In this document: positions 6,725-14,404 of the stretch, piece after piece | Numbering within the stretch: the first letter of the stretch is position 1 | Layout: the number at the start of each line of letters is the position of its first letter | Source of the DNA: CAZVYN01 sp964631125 | GTDB lineage: Bacteria; Eisenbacteria; RBG-16-71-46; CAIMUX01 | Reading direction: 5' to 3' | NCBI GenBank assembly: GCA_964631125.1 | Contig: CAZVYN010000067.1 | Location: forward strand, 1-24,171 | DNA length: 24,171 nucleotides | Notes under the pieces: generated by a model | Told to the model about the DNA's origin: nothing | Database searches by the model: none | The model's input: the letters and a program-made list of their open reading frames with translations, nothing else | Translations under genes and position numbers: made by a program

Positions 6725-7492
6725 CTACTTGCGCTCGATCCGCTCCTGGCAAGGGAGGCAGAACGCCGCGTGAGGCACGACATCGAGTCGCCGCCGATCG
6801 ATCGGTTGCTCGCACAACTCACAGAGACCGAAGACGCCCGCGTCGAACTTGGCCAGCGCTTCGCGGATCAACTCCTGCAGGCGACCCTCGGCGGAGACCA
6901 GCCGGAGATCCTTCTCTCGCTCATCCGCATCGGTACCGAGGTTCGCCCTGTGGATCGAGTAGGCCGAGAGATCGGCGCTCGACTCTCGCTGCGTCCGCAT
7001 GTCGAGCTTCCCGAACACTGCGGCCAGCCGATCGTACTCTTTCCCGAGCCGTTCCCTGAACTCCCTCAGATCCTGCGGGGACAGGCGACTCGCTTTCGGA
7101 GGCGCCGGCTTCGCGACGACCGGCTTGGGAACGACCGGCTTCGGCCCACCCTCCCTCGGGACAGCACGAACCGGAACGGCCGTCTTCGGCTTTCGAGCCT
7201 TCGGCGCGACGGCCGTCGGAGGCAGAGTCTTCGGGGCTGCGGTCGGCTTCCCTCCTTTTGACGGCGCTGTCTTCGAAGGCGCTGTCTTCGAAGGCGCTGT
7301 CTTCGAAGGCGCTGTCTTCGAAGGCGCCGACTTCGCGGCCGCGGGTTTGCGGGCCGCGGCCCGAGGCGTCGTCGGCTTCGCGGGCTTCACCGGTTTGGAC
7401 GGCGGTCGAGTGGTGGTGGCGCGAGACGACGATGCCCGAGTCCTGCGCGGACGGGCCGTCGTTTCGGAGCCAGCGCGCGCGCGCGACTTCAT
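6725..7492 (-). CDS. DksA/TraR-type zinc-finger protein with long basic N-terminal tail
   Basis: This 255-residue protein has two parts. Residues 1 to about 132 are a disordered, strongly basic tail rich in Lys, Ala, Pro, Ser and Thr, including four SKTAP units and KPVVPKPVVAKP, much like histone H1-like tails. Residues about 133-255 form a DksA/TraR-like module: a coiled-coil region rich in Arg/Glu, then a C4 zinc finger with Cys224, 227, 245 and 248 (CxxC, 17 residues, CxxC). DksA-like proteins bind RNA polymerase through its secondary channel; the tail suggests added DNA or RNA binding. ATG at 7492 overlaps the phosphorylase TGA (ATGA). A dksA-like gene just before lspA is seen in several phyla. 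The zinc-finger family is clear; the role of the tail is inference. Confidence 0.85.
   Translation of the reverse strand: MKSRARAGSETTARPRRTRASSSRATTTRPPSKPVKPAKPTTPRAAARKPAAAKSAPSKTAPSKTAPSKTAPSKTAPSKGGKPTAAPKTLPPTAVAPKARKPKTAVPVRAVPREGGPKPVVPKPVVAKPAPPKASRLSPQDLREFRERLGKEYDRLAAVFGKLDMRTQRESSADLSAYSIHRANLGTDADEREKDLRLVSAEGRLQELIREALAKFDAGVFGLCELCEQPIDRRRLDVVPHAAFCLPCQERIERK
7263..7322. repeat. 15-bp tandem repeat, 4 perfect copies, in the dksA-like gene
   Basis: Four identical copies of GGCGCTGTCTTCGAA (plus-strand reading) stand head to tail, with a degenerate fifth unit to 7337. On the coding strand they give SKTAP pentapeptides inside the basic tail. Perfect identity suggests recent expansion by slippage or unequal exchange. 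Confidence 0.92.
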
Positions 7493-8373
7493 CCGGCTCG
7501 TCCGATCGCGGGAACGGCGTCATCCAGAGTTTCGAGCAGTCCGACCACCAGGCGAGTCAAGCGCGGTTCCGCCTCGGCGGCGACGCGGAGGATGCGGGAG
7601 ATGTCCGCCGGCTCGAGCGCATCAGGGAGACACATGTCGGTGATGACCGAGAGCGCGGCGATTGGCATCTTCGCGTGCACCGCGGTGATCGCTTCGGGCA
7701 CGAGCGACATCCCGACGACGTCGGCGCCGATCGCGCGCAGAAATCTGTACTCGGCGCGGGTCTCGAGATTCGGGCCGGCGACTGCGACGAAGACCGCGCG
7801 ATGCAGCCGCGTCTGCTGGGCCAGCGCGAGCGCCTCCAACCGGGCGACGAGTTCGAGGTCGTAGGGCTCCGACATGTCCGGGAAGCGAACGCCGAGTTCG
7901 TCGTCGTTCGGTCCGATGAGCGGGTTGTCCCCCATCAGATTGATGTGATCGACCGTGACGCAGAGGTCGCCGAGCGCGAAGTGCGGATTCATGCCGCCCA
8001 CGGCATTGCTGATGATGAGGAGTTCGGCGCCGAGGGCTCGGAGCACCCGGACCGGGAAGGTCACCTCCTCCATCGAGTAGCCTTCGTAGTAATGCACGCG
8101 CCCGCTCATCAGCGCGCACGGCACGTCAGCGATCCGACCGAAAAGTAGTTCGCCAGCATGACTCTCGACGGTCGAGACCGGAAAGTGCGGGATGTCGGCG
8201 TAGGGGACGCGCATCTCGATTCGCATCGCCTGAGCCAGCGAGCCGAGTCCGGTGCCGAGGATGACTCCGACGCGGGGCCGCAGCGACCCTTCCAGTCGAG
8301 GAGCGAGTGCGCGCAGCGAATTCACCGCCGCGTCGATGCGGGAGCGCAACGGGGTCGTCATCGGTGTCGTCAT
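7489..8373 (-). CDS. punA: Purine nucleoside phosphorylase (PNP-I, trimeric type)
   Basis: This 294-residue enzyme splits purine nucleosides with phosphate to free base and ribose 1-phosphate in purine salvage. Motifs are GTGLG (40-44), ESHAG (70-74), GRVHYYEGYS (91-100), SNAVGGMNP (122-130), GPNLETRAEYRFLR (200-213), and VGMSLVPEAI (220-229). In the purine-binding stretch the sequence is SVITDM, with Asp246 where inosine/guanosine-specific enzymes have Asn. The start is ATG at 8373; a second ATG four codons later (8361) comes from a 12-base duplication giving MTTPMTTP. Neither has a strong ribosome site. The gene follows the divIVA-like gene after 73 bases and overlaps the dksA-like gene by 4. 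Confidence 0.9.
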   Translation of the reverse strand: MTTPMTTPLRSRIDAAVNSLRALAPRLEGSLRPRVGVILGTGLGSLAQAMRIEMRVPYADIPHFPVSTVESHAGELLFGRIADVPCALMSGRVHYYEGYSMEEVTFPVRVLRALGAELLIISNAVGGMNPHFALGDLCVTVDHINLMGDNPLIGPNDDELGVRFPDMSEPYDLELVARLEALALAQQTRLHRAVFVAVAGPNLETRAEYRFLRAIGADVVGMSLVPEAITAVHAKMPIAALSVITDMCLPDALEPADISRILRVAAEAEPRLTRLVVGLLETLDDAVPAIGRAG

Positions 8374-8446
8374 CCGGCTTGCTCTGGATCGAGACGATTC
8401 ATTCCCAACTCTTCGCCATCTCGCTGCGCGCGTCCGCCAAGGCCGT

Positions 8447-9409
8447 TTATGACCCGGCGGGTGTTTCGGGATCCCGAGTCCTGCCCTCCAGCGCGGAGAA
8501 TTCCAGCACACCCTCCCGACGCTCCTTCAGTGGAAGCACCGTCTGGCTGACCGGGTCCCCGGGAACGGGCAACACTCCGTCGCTGCGCCTGAAGGTCCTC
8601 CCGAAGCTGCGGGCCGAGCCGGCTTCGGGTGAGTCCCCCATCGGAGACCGCGCGGGCGGGTCGGAAGGAACGGGTCGATCGACGACCGGCTCCGCCCGAC
8701 GCACCGGGACGCGCGGACGCGCTGAACTCCGGTTCGACGGATCGTCTCGCTCGAACCCTGCTCGATCGAACCCTGCTCGATCGAACGCTGCTCGATCGGC
8801 TCCAGTGCGATCGAACGGCTCGCGTCCAGCGGAGTGCTCGCTCCCGTGGAAATCGGGCGCCTCCTCGAATGAATCTGCGACGTGACCCGAGGGGAGATGA
8901 CCGGCATGGCCGCGCGCAGCCGGGGCGGCGCCCAACCCGGCCCCGAAGGAGGGGTCGGATCCACCAGGCGCGTGTTCCTGTAAGACGGCGAGCTGGCTCT
9001 CCAACATGGTCGCGAACCGCCGCACGAGAACGTCTCGCTTGCCGCGGAGCATCTCGATCTCCTGCTGAAGGAGCGCCAAGCGCTCCCGCGCATCGGTCAG
9101 GATCCGTTCGGCGCGCGCTTGGGCGTCTTGCAGCATGCGCTGTGCGTCGCGTTCGGACGAATCACGCGCCTCGTTGACGATGCGTTCGGCGGTCACGAGC
9201 GAGTTGCGCATGCTCTGTTCGAGGGCGCGGAACTCGTCGAGCCGTTCCTCGAGGTTCTTCACCCGTTCCGCTTGCATCGCGTTTTCTTGCAGGACGGCTT
9301 CGAAGTCGTTGGCGACGAGCTCCAGGAAGGTACGCACTTCTTCCGGATCCGCGCCGCGAAGGCGGGACTTGAACGTCTGACGTCGGATGTCGAGCGGATA
9401 GATCTTCAC
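8447..9409 (-). CDS. DivIVA-domain protein
   Basis: This 320-residue protein begins with the DivIVA membrane-binding module (about 1-35: IYPLDIRRQTFKSRLRG), followed by a long coiled coil (about 35-145, Glu/Arg/Gln-rich heptads). The rest (about 146-320) is disordered, Pro/Ser/Arg/Asp-rich, and includes FDRAG-type pentapeptide repeats. DivIVA proteins sense curved membrane and recruit division, growth or chromosome-placing partners at poles and septa. The GTG start at 9409 has GGGGAGG 8 bases upstream. It is the first gene of the long minus-strand train and lies divergently to the fructose bisphosphatase gene; a candidate promoter is at 9578-9607. The partner proteins cannot be deduced. Confidence 0.88.
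   Translation of the reverse strand: MKIYPLDIRRQTFKSRLRGADPEEVRTFLELVANDFEAVLQENAMQAERVKNLEERLDEFRALEQSMRNSLVTAERIVNEARDSSERDAQRMLQDAQARAERILTDARERLALLQQEIEMLRGKRDVLVRRFATMLESQLAVLQEHAPGGSDPSFGAGLGAAPAARGHAGHLPSGHVADSFEEAPDFHGSEHSAGREPFDRTGADRAAFDRAGFDRAGFERDDPSNRSSARPRVPVRRAEPVVDRPVPSDPPARSPMGDSPEAGSARSFGRTFRRSDGVLPVPGDPVSQTVLPLKERREGVLEFSALEGRTRDPETPAGS
8748..8822. repeat. 15-bp tandem repeat, about 5 copies, in the divIVA-like gene
   Basis: Five adjacent 15-base units, best seen as CGATCGAACCCTGCT, have two near-identical and three diverged copies. The coding strand gives FDRTG, ADRAA, FDRAG, FDRAG and FERDD in the disordered tail. The frame is kept. Confidence 0.85.
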
Positions 9410-9417
9410 GAACGTAA

Positions 9418-9424
9418 CCTCCCC
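9418..9424 (-). promoter_or_regulatory. Ribosome binding site of the divIVA-like gene (GTG start)
   Basis: GGGGAGG on the minus strand stands 8 bases before the GTG at 9409, which fixes the non-ATG start. Confidence 0.7.
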
Positions 9425-9577
9425 TGCGGCATCGGCTCAGCGCTCCCTGCCGAGACGTAAGGACCCAGACGTACGAGACCATCCCTGCGGGTCGGCCCGA
9501 CCCGACGTCTCGTCTGTCGCCCAGAGGCCGCTGACAACGCACGAGGCGTCCTCCAGCGGGATCGACGAAGTCGCGGA

Positions 9578-9607
9578 ACTATAGGGTTGACAGAATGGAC
9601 CCTCCAA
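9578..9607 (-). promoter_or_regulatory. Candidate promoter for the divIVA-like gene train
   Basis: On the minus strand, TATAGT (9578-9583, 5 of 6 to the -10 consensus) has TTGGAG (9602-9607, 3 of 6) 18 bases upstream. Transcription would start near 9571, leaving about 160 bases of leader before the divIVA-like GTG. The element sits in the 270-base divergent gap with fbp. The -10 is good and the -35 poor. Confidence 0.4.
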
Positions 9608-9679
9608 GCCTTTTTCCGGACGGATGTTCGGGTCGACCCGGCCCGATCGAGTTCGAGCGAACCAGGAACAGGAGAGCGC

Positions 9680-10699
9680 ATGTCCCCGTCAGAGAGCGAA
9701 GCGCCCCGCAGGGGTCTGACCTTCACGCAGCACGTGACCGAGGCCCAGGACGAGCATCCGGAGGCGTCGGGAGAGTTCACCGCGCTGCTCCAGGAGATCA
9801 TGCTCGCGGCGAAGATCATCTCCCGCGAGGTGCGTCAGGCCGGCCTGGCCGACGCGCTCGGCCTGACCGGGCGGGTCAACGTGCAGGGCGAGGAGGTTCA
9901 GGTGCTCGACGAGTTCGCGCATCAGACGATCATCCGCAGCGTGCACCACGGCGGCCATCTCTGCGCGATGTCCTCGGAGGAGGAAGAGGACCTCATCGAG
10001 ATCCCCGATCGGTATCCGCGGGGTCGCTACGTGCTCACGTTCGATCCGCTGGACGGTTCGTCGAACATCGACGCGAACGTCTCGATCGGGACGATCTTCT
10101 CGATCCATCGTCGGCGCACTCCAGAGGGGCCGGGCCGGATCGAAGATCTGTTGCAGCCGGGGCGGGCTCAGGTCGCCGCCGGGTACGTGATCTACGGTCC
10201 GAGCACGATCCTCGTCTACACCACCGGGCGGCGCGTCTATGGCTTCACGCTCGATCCGAGCGTGGGTGAGTTCCTCCTCTCGTATCCGAACATCCGGACG
10301 CCTGAACGCGGAGGGATCTTCAGCGTGAACGAGGGACACGCGACGACCTGGGGGGCGCGCGATAGACAGATCGTGGACGACTTCAAGAGCGGTCGCGCGC
10401 CCGGCGGCCAGCCGTACAGCGCACGTTACGTCGGGTCGCTCGTGGCCGACTTCCACCGCAATCTGCTCTACGGGGGGATCTTCCTCTACCCGCCGACGGC
10501 GAAGCACCCCGATGGCAAGCTGCGTCTGCTCTCGGAGGCGGCGCCGCTCTCGTTCGTGGCGGAGGCCGCGGGCGGATTGGGCTCGAGCGGCGCGCAGAGA
10601 ATCGGCGACATCGAGCCCACTTCGCTGCATCAGCGCGTGCCGCTCTATATTGGGAGTCGCGCCGACGTCGAGTTCGTCGAAGCGAACCTCGCACGCTGA
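9680..10699 (+). CDS. fbp: Class I fructose-1,6-bisphosphatase
   Basis: This 339-residue enzyme removes the 1-phosphate of fructose 1,6-bisphosphate in gluconeogenesis or in sugar-phosphate regeneration. Class I signatures are SSEEEED (98-104), the metal and active-site loop FDPLDGSSNID (121-131), and later YVGSLVADFHRNLLYGG and the KLRLLSEAAPLSF block that closes the active site. Length is normal for bacterial Fbp. The start ATG at 9680 has AGGAG 5 bases before it; an earlier in-frame ATG at 9587 would overlap the promoter region and add a non-homologous stretch. It stands alone on the plus strand, divergent from the divIVA-like gene. No terminator is evident after it. Confidence 0.95.
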   Translation: MSPSESEAPRRGLTFTQHVTEAQDEHPEASGEFTALLQEIMLAAKIISREVRQAGLADALGLTGRVNVQGEEVQVLDEFAHQTIIRSVHHGGHLCAMSSEEEEDLIEIPDRYPRGRYVLTFDPLDGSSNIDANVSIGTIFSIHRRRTPEGPGRIEDLLQPGRAQVAAGYVIYGPSTILVYTTGRRVYGFTLDPSVGEFLLSYPNIRTPERGGIFSVNEGHATTWGARDRQIVDDFKSGRAPGGQPYSARYVGSLVADFHRNLLYGGIFLYPPTAKHPDGKLRLLSEAAPLSFVAEAAGGLGSSGAQRIGDIEPTSLHQRVPLYIGSRADVEFVEANLAR

Positions 10700-10728
10700 G
10701 AGAATCACGACTCGAGCCGTGAAGGGCT

Positions 10729-10758
10729 GCGACAGTGCGCACCGCTCACTGCTAGACT
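10729..10758 (+). promoter_or_regulatory. Weak candidate promoter for the metalloprotease gene
   Basis: GCGACA (10729-10734) and TAGACT (10753-10758), 18 bases apart, each match the consensus at 4 of 6 positions. They lie in the 167-base gap between fbp and the protease gene. This is the best pair I can see there, but it is weak. Confidence 0.25.
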
Positions 10759-10866
10759 CTTCCACGGTTCCTTGCCGCCTCCATCGACGCTTCGGCGTCC
10801 CCGGCGACTCTGGTTCGGTCTGCGCGGCGCCGTCGGCGCCTCGCGGGTGCATCGGAGCGCTGACTG

Positions 10867-13272
10867 TTGTTCCCCTCTTCTCGCTCGCGTGCGATCGCGG
10901 TCGTCGGGTTTTCCGTCGCCCTCTCCGTCGCCGCGCTCGCGCTCGTCGTCCTGCAGGCGCCGCACTCCGTGATCGCGCCTGCATCGCGCCCCGATTGGAG
11001 TCGGTTCCCCGAGGAATCGCGCCGGGAGGTCGAGGCGCGTCTGGCATCGGTCCCCGTGAGCGTGGAGTGGCGCACGGTCAGTGACGTCGAGACGACGATC
11101 GGTCGTTTCATCCGACTCCGCCCCTTCGTGCACGGGGTCGAAACGCGGGGCGCCGATCTGCTGCTCGGTCCGACCGGACTGCGCTCCGCGGCCTCCGCCT
11201 CGTCGATCGACTGGACGGCGGCGGAGCGATTGGCCCGAGACGCGTTCACCGATCCGTTCCATCTCCGTGCGGTCGAGTGGAGCGCGGAAAGTCCCGCGTC
11301 GATCTTCTGGGTCGCCTTCGCGGGGCCGACCCGAGATCCCGAGGGAAGGCTCACGCTGCGCTGGCCCGGAGAGTCCCGCGAGGAGACGGCGGGACGCTCG
11401 ACCCAACGGAGCGCGGCGCGCCTTCTGACGATGCCATGGAGCGGCGATCCTCCGGATCTCTCGCATCCGACCGAACTCGAACTGCGATTGAGTGACGACG
11501 GAAGTCGTGTGATCGAGGCTCGCGAGTCGCGCTCGACCGACGGCGACACGCGCGCGTATGTCTTCGATCCCAATCCGGTCGTGACGAGCGGACGGCGTAC
11601 GTTCTCGGAAGCCGACCCGGTCGATGGATACCGCAGGTGGCGACGGCTCGAAGGACTCGACGGAAGCGGTCGACTGCGCGGAGAGCGCGTGCGGATCGAG
11701 AGCGACCGCCCTCCCATGGCGGACGAGGCGTCTGGGATCTTCGGCTATCCGAGCTACGACCCTCGCTTCGAGGAGTGCATGGCGTACTTCCACGCCGATC
11801 ATGCAATCGCGCGAGCGGAGAGCCTCGGAGTCGGATTGCGTGGGCGCGCGCCGCTGTCGGTGCGCGTCCACGCGACGGCGCTCGATGTCTCTTGGTACGG
11901 GCAAGCCGAACGCGCGGTCTTCTTGGGAGACGGCGGCGTCGACGACGCGGAAGACGCGGATATCATCTTGCACGAAGTCGGACACGCGCTGCATGACGCC
12001 ATCGTCCCTGGTTTCGGCGACGGAGACACGCGCGCGTTGAGCGAGGGATTCGCCGACTACTGGGCGGCGTCGCTCACGGGCGATCCGCTGATCGCCGAGT
12101 GGGACGCGACCGGGTACGACGCCGAGTGGTTGCGCCGCGTCGACACCGAAGCGCGCTATCCGGAGTCGTTGACCGGCCGGTCGCATGCCGACGGGCAGAT
12201 CTGGAGCGGTCTCCTCTGGGAGTTGCGCGGGAGTCTCGGGCGCGAGCAGACCGATCGACTCGCGCTGCACGCGTTCTTCGAGCAAGAGACCGACACCACG
12301 TTTCCACTTGCCGGCGACGCGCTCACGAGGGCGGCCGCGGCGCTCGGGTTCTCGCCGCCCGATCTCTCGATCGTCCGAGAGGCGGTCGGAAGGCGCGGCC
12401 TCGGGCCGTGGGAGGCGGTCGTTCTGCTGAGCGAGGGTCAAGAGCGCGAGATCGTCCTGCCGAGCGTGGTGTCGGTGTTGGGTCGCGCCATTCACTCGTT
12501 GCGCCTCTCGGCCGACGGCGGATGTGCGTTCATCCACGCGGGCGCGGGCGAAACGGAGTTCGTCGCATCCCCTCTGGTTTGGCGGCCCGACCTCGCGCCG
12601 AGCTTGCCGACGCGTCAGCCCGAGTTGGCTGTCACCGTGCGGCGAACGGCGGACCGCGGCGAAGTCGAGTTCAGTTTCGGCGCCGGGGCGGCGCGCGCGA
12701 TCGCGAGCTGGTCCGCCGGAGACACGGTGCTGACCTGGACTTACTTCGCGCTGCCCACGGATGGAAAGTGGCCGTTGGCGGCGGTCGCTTCGATCGAAGG
12801 GCGCCCCTCGCCGCCGACTCCGACGCCGCTCGCAAGCGTCGGCGCGACATCGACGGTGCTCGTGAGTTCGCTCACGGCGGTGCTGCCGGCGCCGGCCTGT
12901 GAGATGACCGGCGCTCAGTTCGCCTTGCGCGCGGCGGCGGACGGCCTCGCGCTCCAGCGAACGGTGGTCCCGCTCGGCTGCGCGGCCGAAGCCCGACTCT
13001 CCGCGCATCCCAACCCGGCCCTCGGACCGATCACTTTGCGACTGACCGGAGTGAGCGGCGGCCGCGCGACCGTCGCGATTCACGACGTCTCGGGGCGGCG
13101 GGTGCGGACGCTCGACACCGGGATCGCCGCGCCGCAGATCGCCTGGTGGACCTGGGACGGACTCGATGATCGCGGCCGCGCGGTCGCACCTGGGATCTAC
13201 TTCGCGAGCGCGAGCGCCGGCGAAGGCGCGAACCGGGTCGATGCGCGCGCGCGTATCGTGCGCCTGCGCTGA
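10867..13272 (+). CDS. Secreted gluzincin metalloprotease with FlgD-like C-terminal domain
   Basis: This is an 801-residue exported protease. A signal peptide or anchor fills about residues 1-32. A propeptide resembling FTP/PepSY modules follows (about 40-330, with RPFVHGVETRGADL and VFDPNPV, typical of fungalysin-like enzymes). The zinc site is HEVGH (369-373), and the third ligand is Glu393 in SEGFADYW, a gluzincin arrangement near M36/M4. After the catalytic part come beta-rich segments (about 450-700). The last 90 or so residues (ahead of which stands PNPALG) form an FlgD-like Ig domain with VSGRRVRTL and APGIYFA, as seen at the ends of secreted proteins in FCB-type bacteria. The start is TTG at 10867 with GGAG 9 bases upstream. 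A stop 6 bases from the convergent neighbour ends it. Confidence 0.85.
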   Translation: MFPSSRSRAIAVVGFSVALSVAALALVVLQAPHSVIAPASRPDWSRFPEESRREVEARLASVPVSVEWRTVSDVETTIGRFIRLRPFVHGVETRGADLLLGPTGLRSAASASSIDWTAAERLARDAFTDPFHLRAVEWSAESPASIFWVAFAGPTRDPEGRLTLRWPGESREETAGRSTQRSAARLLTMPWSGDPPDLSHPTELELRLSDDGSRVIEARESRSTDGDTRAYVFDPNPVVTSGRRTFSEADPVDGYRRWRRLEGLDGSGRLRGERVRIESDRPPMADEASGIFGYPSYDPRFEECMAYFHADHAIARAESLGVGLRGRAPLSVRVHATALDVSWYGQAERAVFLGDGGVDDAEDADIILHEVGHALHDAIVPGFGDGDTRALSEGFADYWAASLTGDPLIAEWDATGYDAEWLRRVDTEARYPESLTGRSHADGQIWSGLLWELRGSLGREQTDRLALHAFFEQETDTTFPLAGDALTRAAAALGFSPPDLSIVREAVGRRGLGPWEAVVLLSEGQEREIVLPSVVSVLGRAIHSLRLSADGGCAFIHAGAGETEFVASPLVWRPDLAPSLPTRQPELAVTVRRTADRGEVEFSFGAGAARAIASWSAGDTVLTWTYFALPTDGKWPLAAVASIEGRPSPPTPTPLASVGATSTVLVSSLTAVLPAPACEMTGAQFALRAAADGLALQRTVVPLGCAAEARLSAHPNPALGPITLRLTGVSGGRATVAIHDVSGRRVRTLDTGIAAPQIAWWTWDGLDDRGRAVAPGIYFASASAGEGANRVDARARIVRLR

Positions 13273-13278
13273 TCCGGT

Positions 13279-14343
13279 CTAGCGCGCCGCGGGGGCGAGC
13301 CCGAGAGCGCGCGGGTCGAACTTCCCGTCCGGCGACCAGAGCGCGACGAACGGATCGTCGGACTCCCGCGCGTCGATGACCAGGAGCAATCCGCGCGGGG
13401 CGATCGCAGCGATCGATTGGAAGATGCGATCGACCCTGCCGCGCACCCTGCCCCCGGACGCGGCCACGCGGGATGCGAAGAAGCGCCGCTCCGCGAGATC
13501 GCGCCCCTCGGGACCCAGGTCCGCGAAGGCGAGTGCGCCGTCACTGGATCTCGGCGGCGGCGATTCGTGCGCGGTCGTCTCGGCCGATCGGAGTGCTTCG
13601 GCGGTCAAGACCGACTCCGCATCCTCGAAGGCGAAGAGGAGCGAGAGCGACCAACCGACGCCGGCCGGGCGGTGCGCGCCCAAGATCCAGATGCCGAGAT
13701 TGCTCATCCCTTTGTCGCGGGTGAAGGCATCGCGGAGGCGGCCGAGTCGCGCGCTCGGTCCCGAGACGCTCTCCAGTCGGCGGAACGCGTCGTTCTCGGC
13801 GCGGGTCAGCTCCAAGATCTCGATCGCCTCTTCCCACCGAAGTCGCGGCTCGTCGGGCAACCAGCCTCGACTCTCCACCACCAGCCGGTCGATCGGGGCG
13901 CCGAAGTCGGCGTGAAGGGCAAAACCGGTCGTCTCGTCGCCGAAGCGGTGCGGCGGCCGCTCGGGCTCCGCGGACGCGGCCTCCGCCGACGGGAGCTGTG
14001 TTCCCGGCTCGACGGCATCCTGCCAGAGGACGCACGGCCCTCGCTCTCGCAGCGCGAAGGACCATCCGTCGAGCCACTCGAGCAGCGCAGGATCGAGCGC
14101 GTCCGCTGCGAGCAGCCGCCCCTCGGCGACACATCGGTCGTAGAACCGGCGCCCCTCGACGCCGTCGCACTGCTCCCACGCCGAACGAGTGAGACCGGGG
14201 ACTCGCAGGACGACCGTGGGCGGCGGCGGCGTGGCCGAGGCCGAGGCCGAGGCCGCGTGCGCGGACAGGTAGAGACCGGCATGAGCAACGACGCCGACGA
14301 TGGCGACGAGGGGTAGAGAGGAGAGACGGTGGCGCGCGAACAC
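13279..14343 (-). CDS. Secreted protein of unknown family
   Basis: I do not recognise this 354-residue protein. It has a basic start (RHR), a hydrophobic helix (about 10-28), and an Ala-Ser repeat then a Pro run (about 31-42), which fits a signal peptide plus linker. The rest is soluble, acidic and Arg-rich, with strands such as VVLRVPGL, GFALHADFGAP, IWILGAH and GLLLVIDARE, and a Trp-rich N-terminal half. It contains two cysteines in WEQC and YDRC spaced 12 residues apart and one in GPC. No catalytic motif stands out. The GTG start at 14343 lies only 9 bases after a good -10 box, so the message may be leaderless. It converges with the protease gene and diverges from the glycosyltransferase gene. 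Confidence 0.72.
   Translation of the reverse strand: MFARHRLSSLPLVAIVGVVAHAGLYLSAHAASASASATPPPPTVVLRVPGLTRSAWEQCDGVEGRRFYDRCVAEGRLLAADALDPALLEWLDGWSFALRERGPCVLWQDAVEPGTQLPSAEAASAEPERPPHRFGDETTGFALHADFGAPIDRLVVESRGWLPDEPRLRWEEAIEILELTRAENDAFRRLESVSGPSARLGRLRDAFTRDKGMSNLGIWILGAHRPAGVGWSLSLLFAFEDAESVLTAEALRSAETTAHESPPPRSSDGALAFADLGPEGRDLAERRFFASRVAASGGRVRGRVDRIFQSIAAIAPRGLLLVIDARESDDPFVALWSPDGKFDPRALGLAPAAR
14234..14257. repeat. 6-bp tandem repeat in the unknown secreted protein gene
   Basis: Three copies of GCCGAG plus one GCCGCG encode the Ala-Ser run just after the signal peptide helix. The run is short and simple. Confidence 0.6.
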
Positions 14344-14351
14344 GGGGTTGG

Positions 14352-14357
14352 ACTATA
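14352..14357 (-). promoter_or_regulatory. -10 box next to a GTG start (possible leaderless promoter)
   Basis: TATAGT on the minus strand (5 of 6 to consensus) lies with 8 bases between it and the GTG at 14343. I see no matching -35 and no ribosome site, so transcription may begin at or next to the start codon. Confidence 0.4.
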
Positions 14358-14404
14358 CCAGCGCCATCCGTCGGATCGGCTGATACAGTGCGGCCGCGGG
14401 GGGC

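Noticed and set aside
7263..7337. Tandem repeats considered as a CRISPR array
   Set aside because: Units are 15 bases with no spacers and lie in frame inside a coding region.
9587..9592. TTGACA on the plus strand upstream of fbp
   Set aside because: It is a perfect -35 box, but no -10-like sequence lies 15-19 bases downstream, so I do not call a promoter from it.
10705..13083. Long open frame (792 codons) on the minus strand opposite the metalloprotease gene
   Set aside because: Its product is Arg-rich low-complexity sequence with no domain, while the plus strand shows a full protease with HEVGH. Long antisense frames are expected in GC-rich genes.
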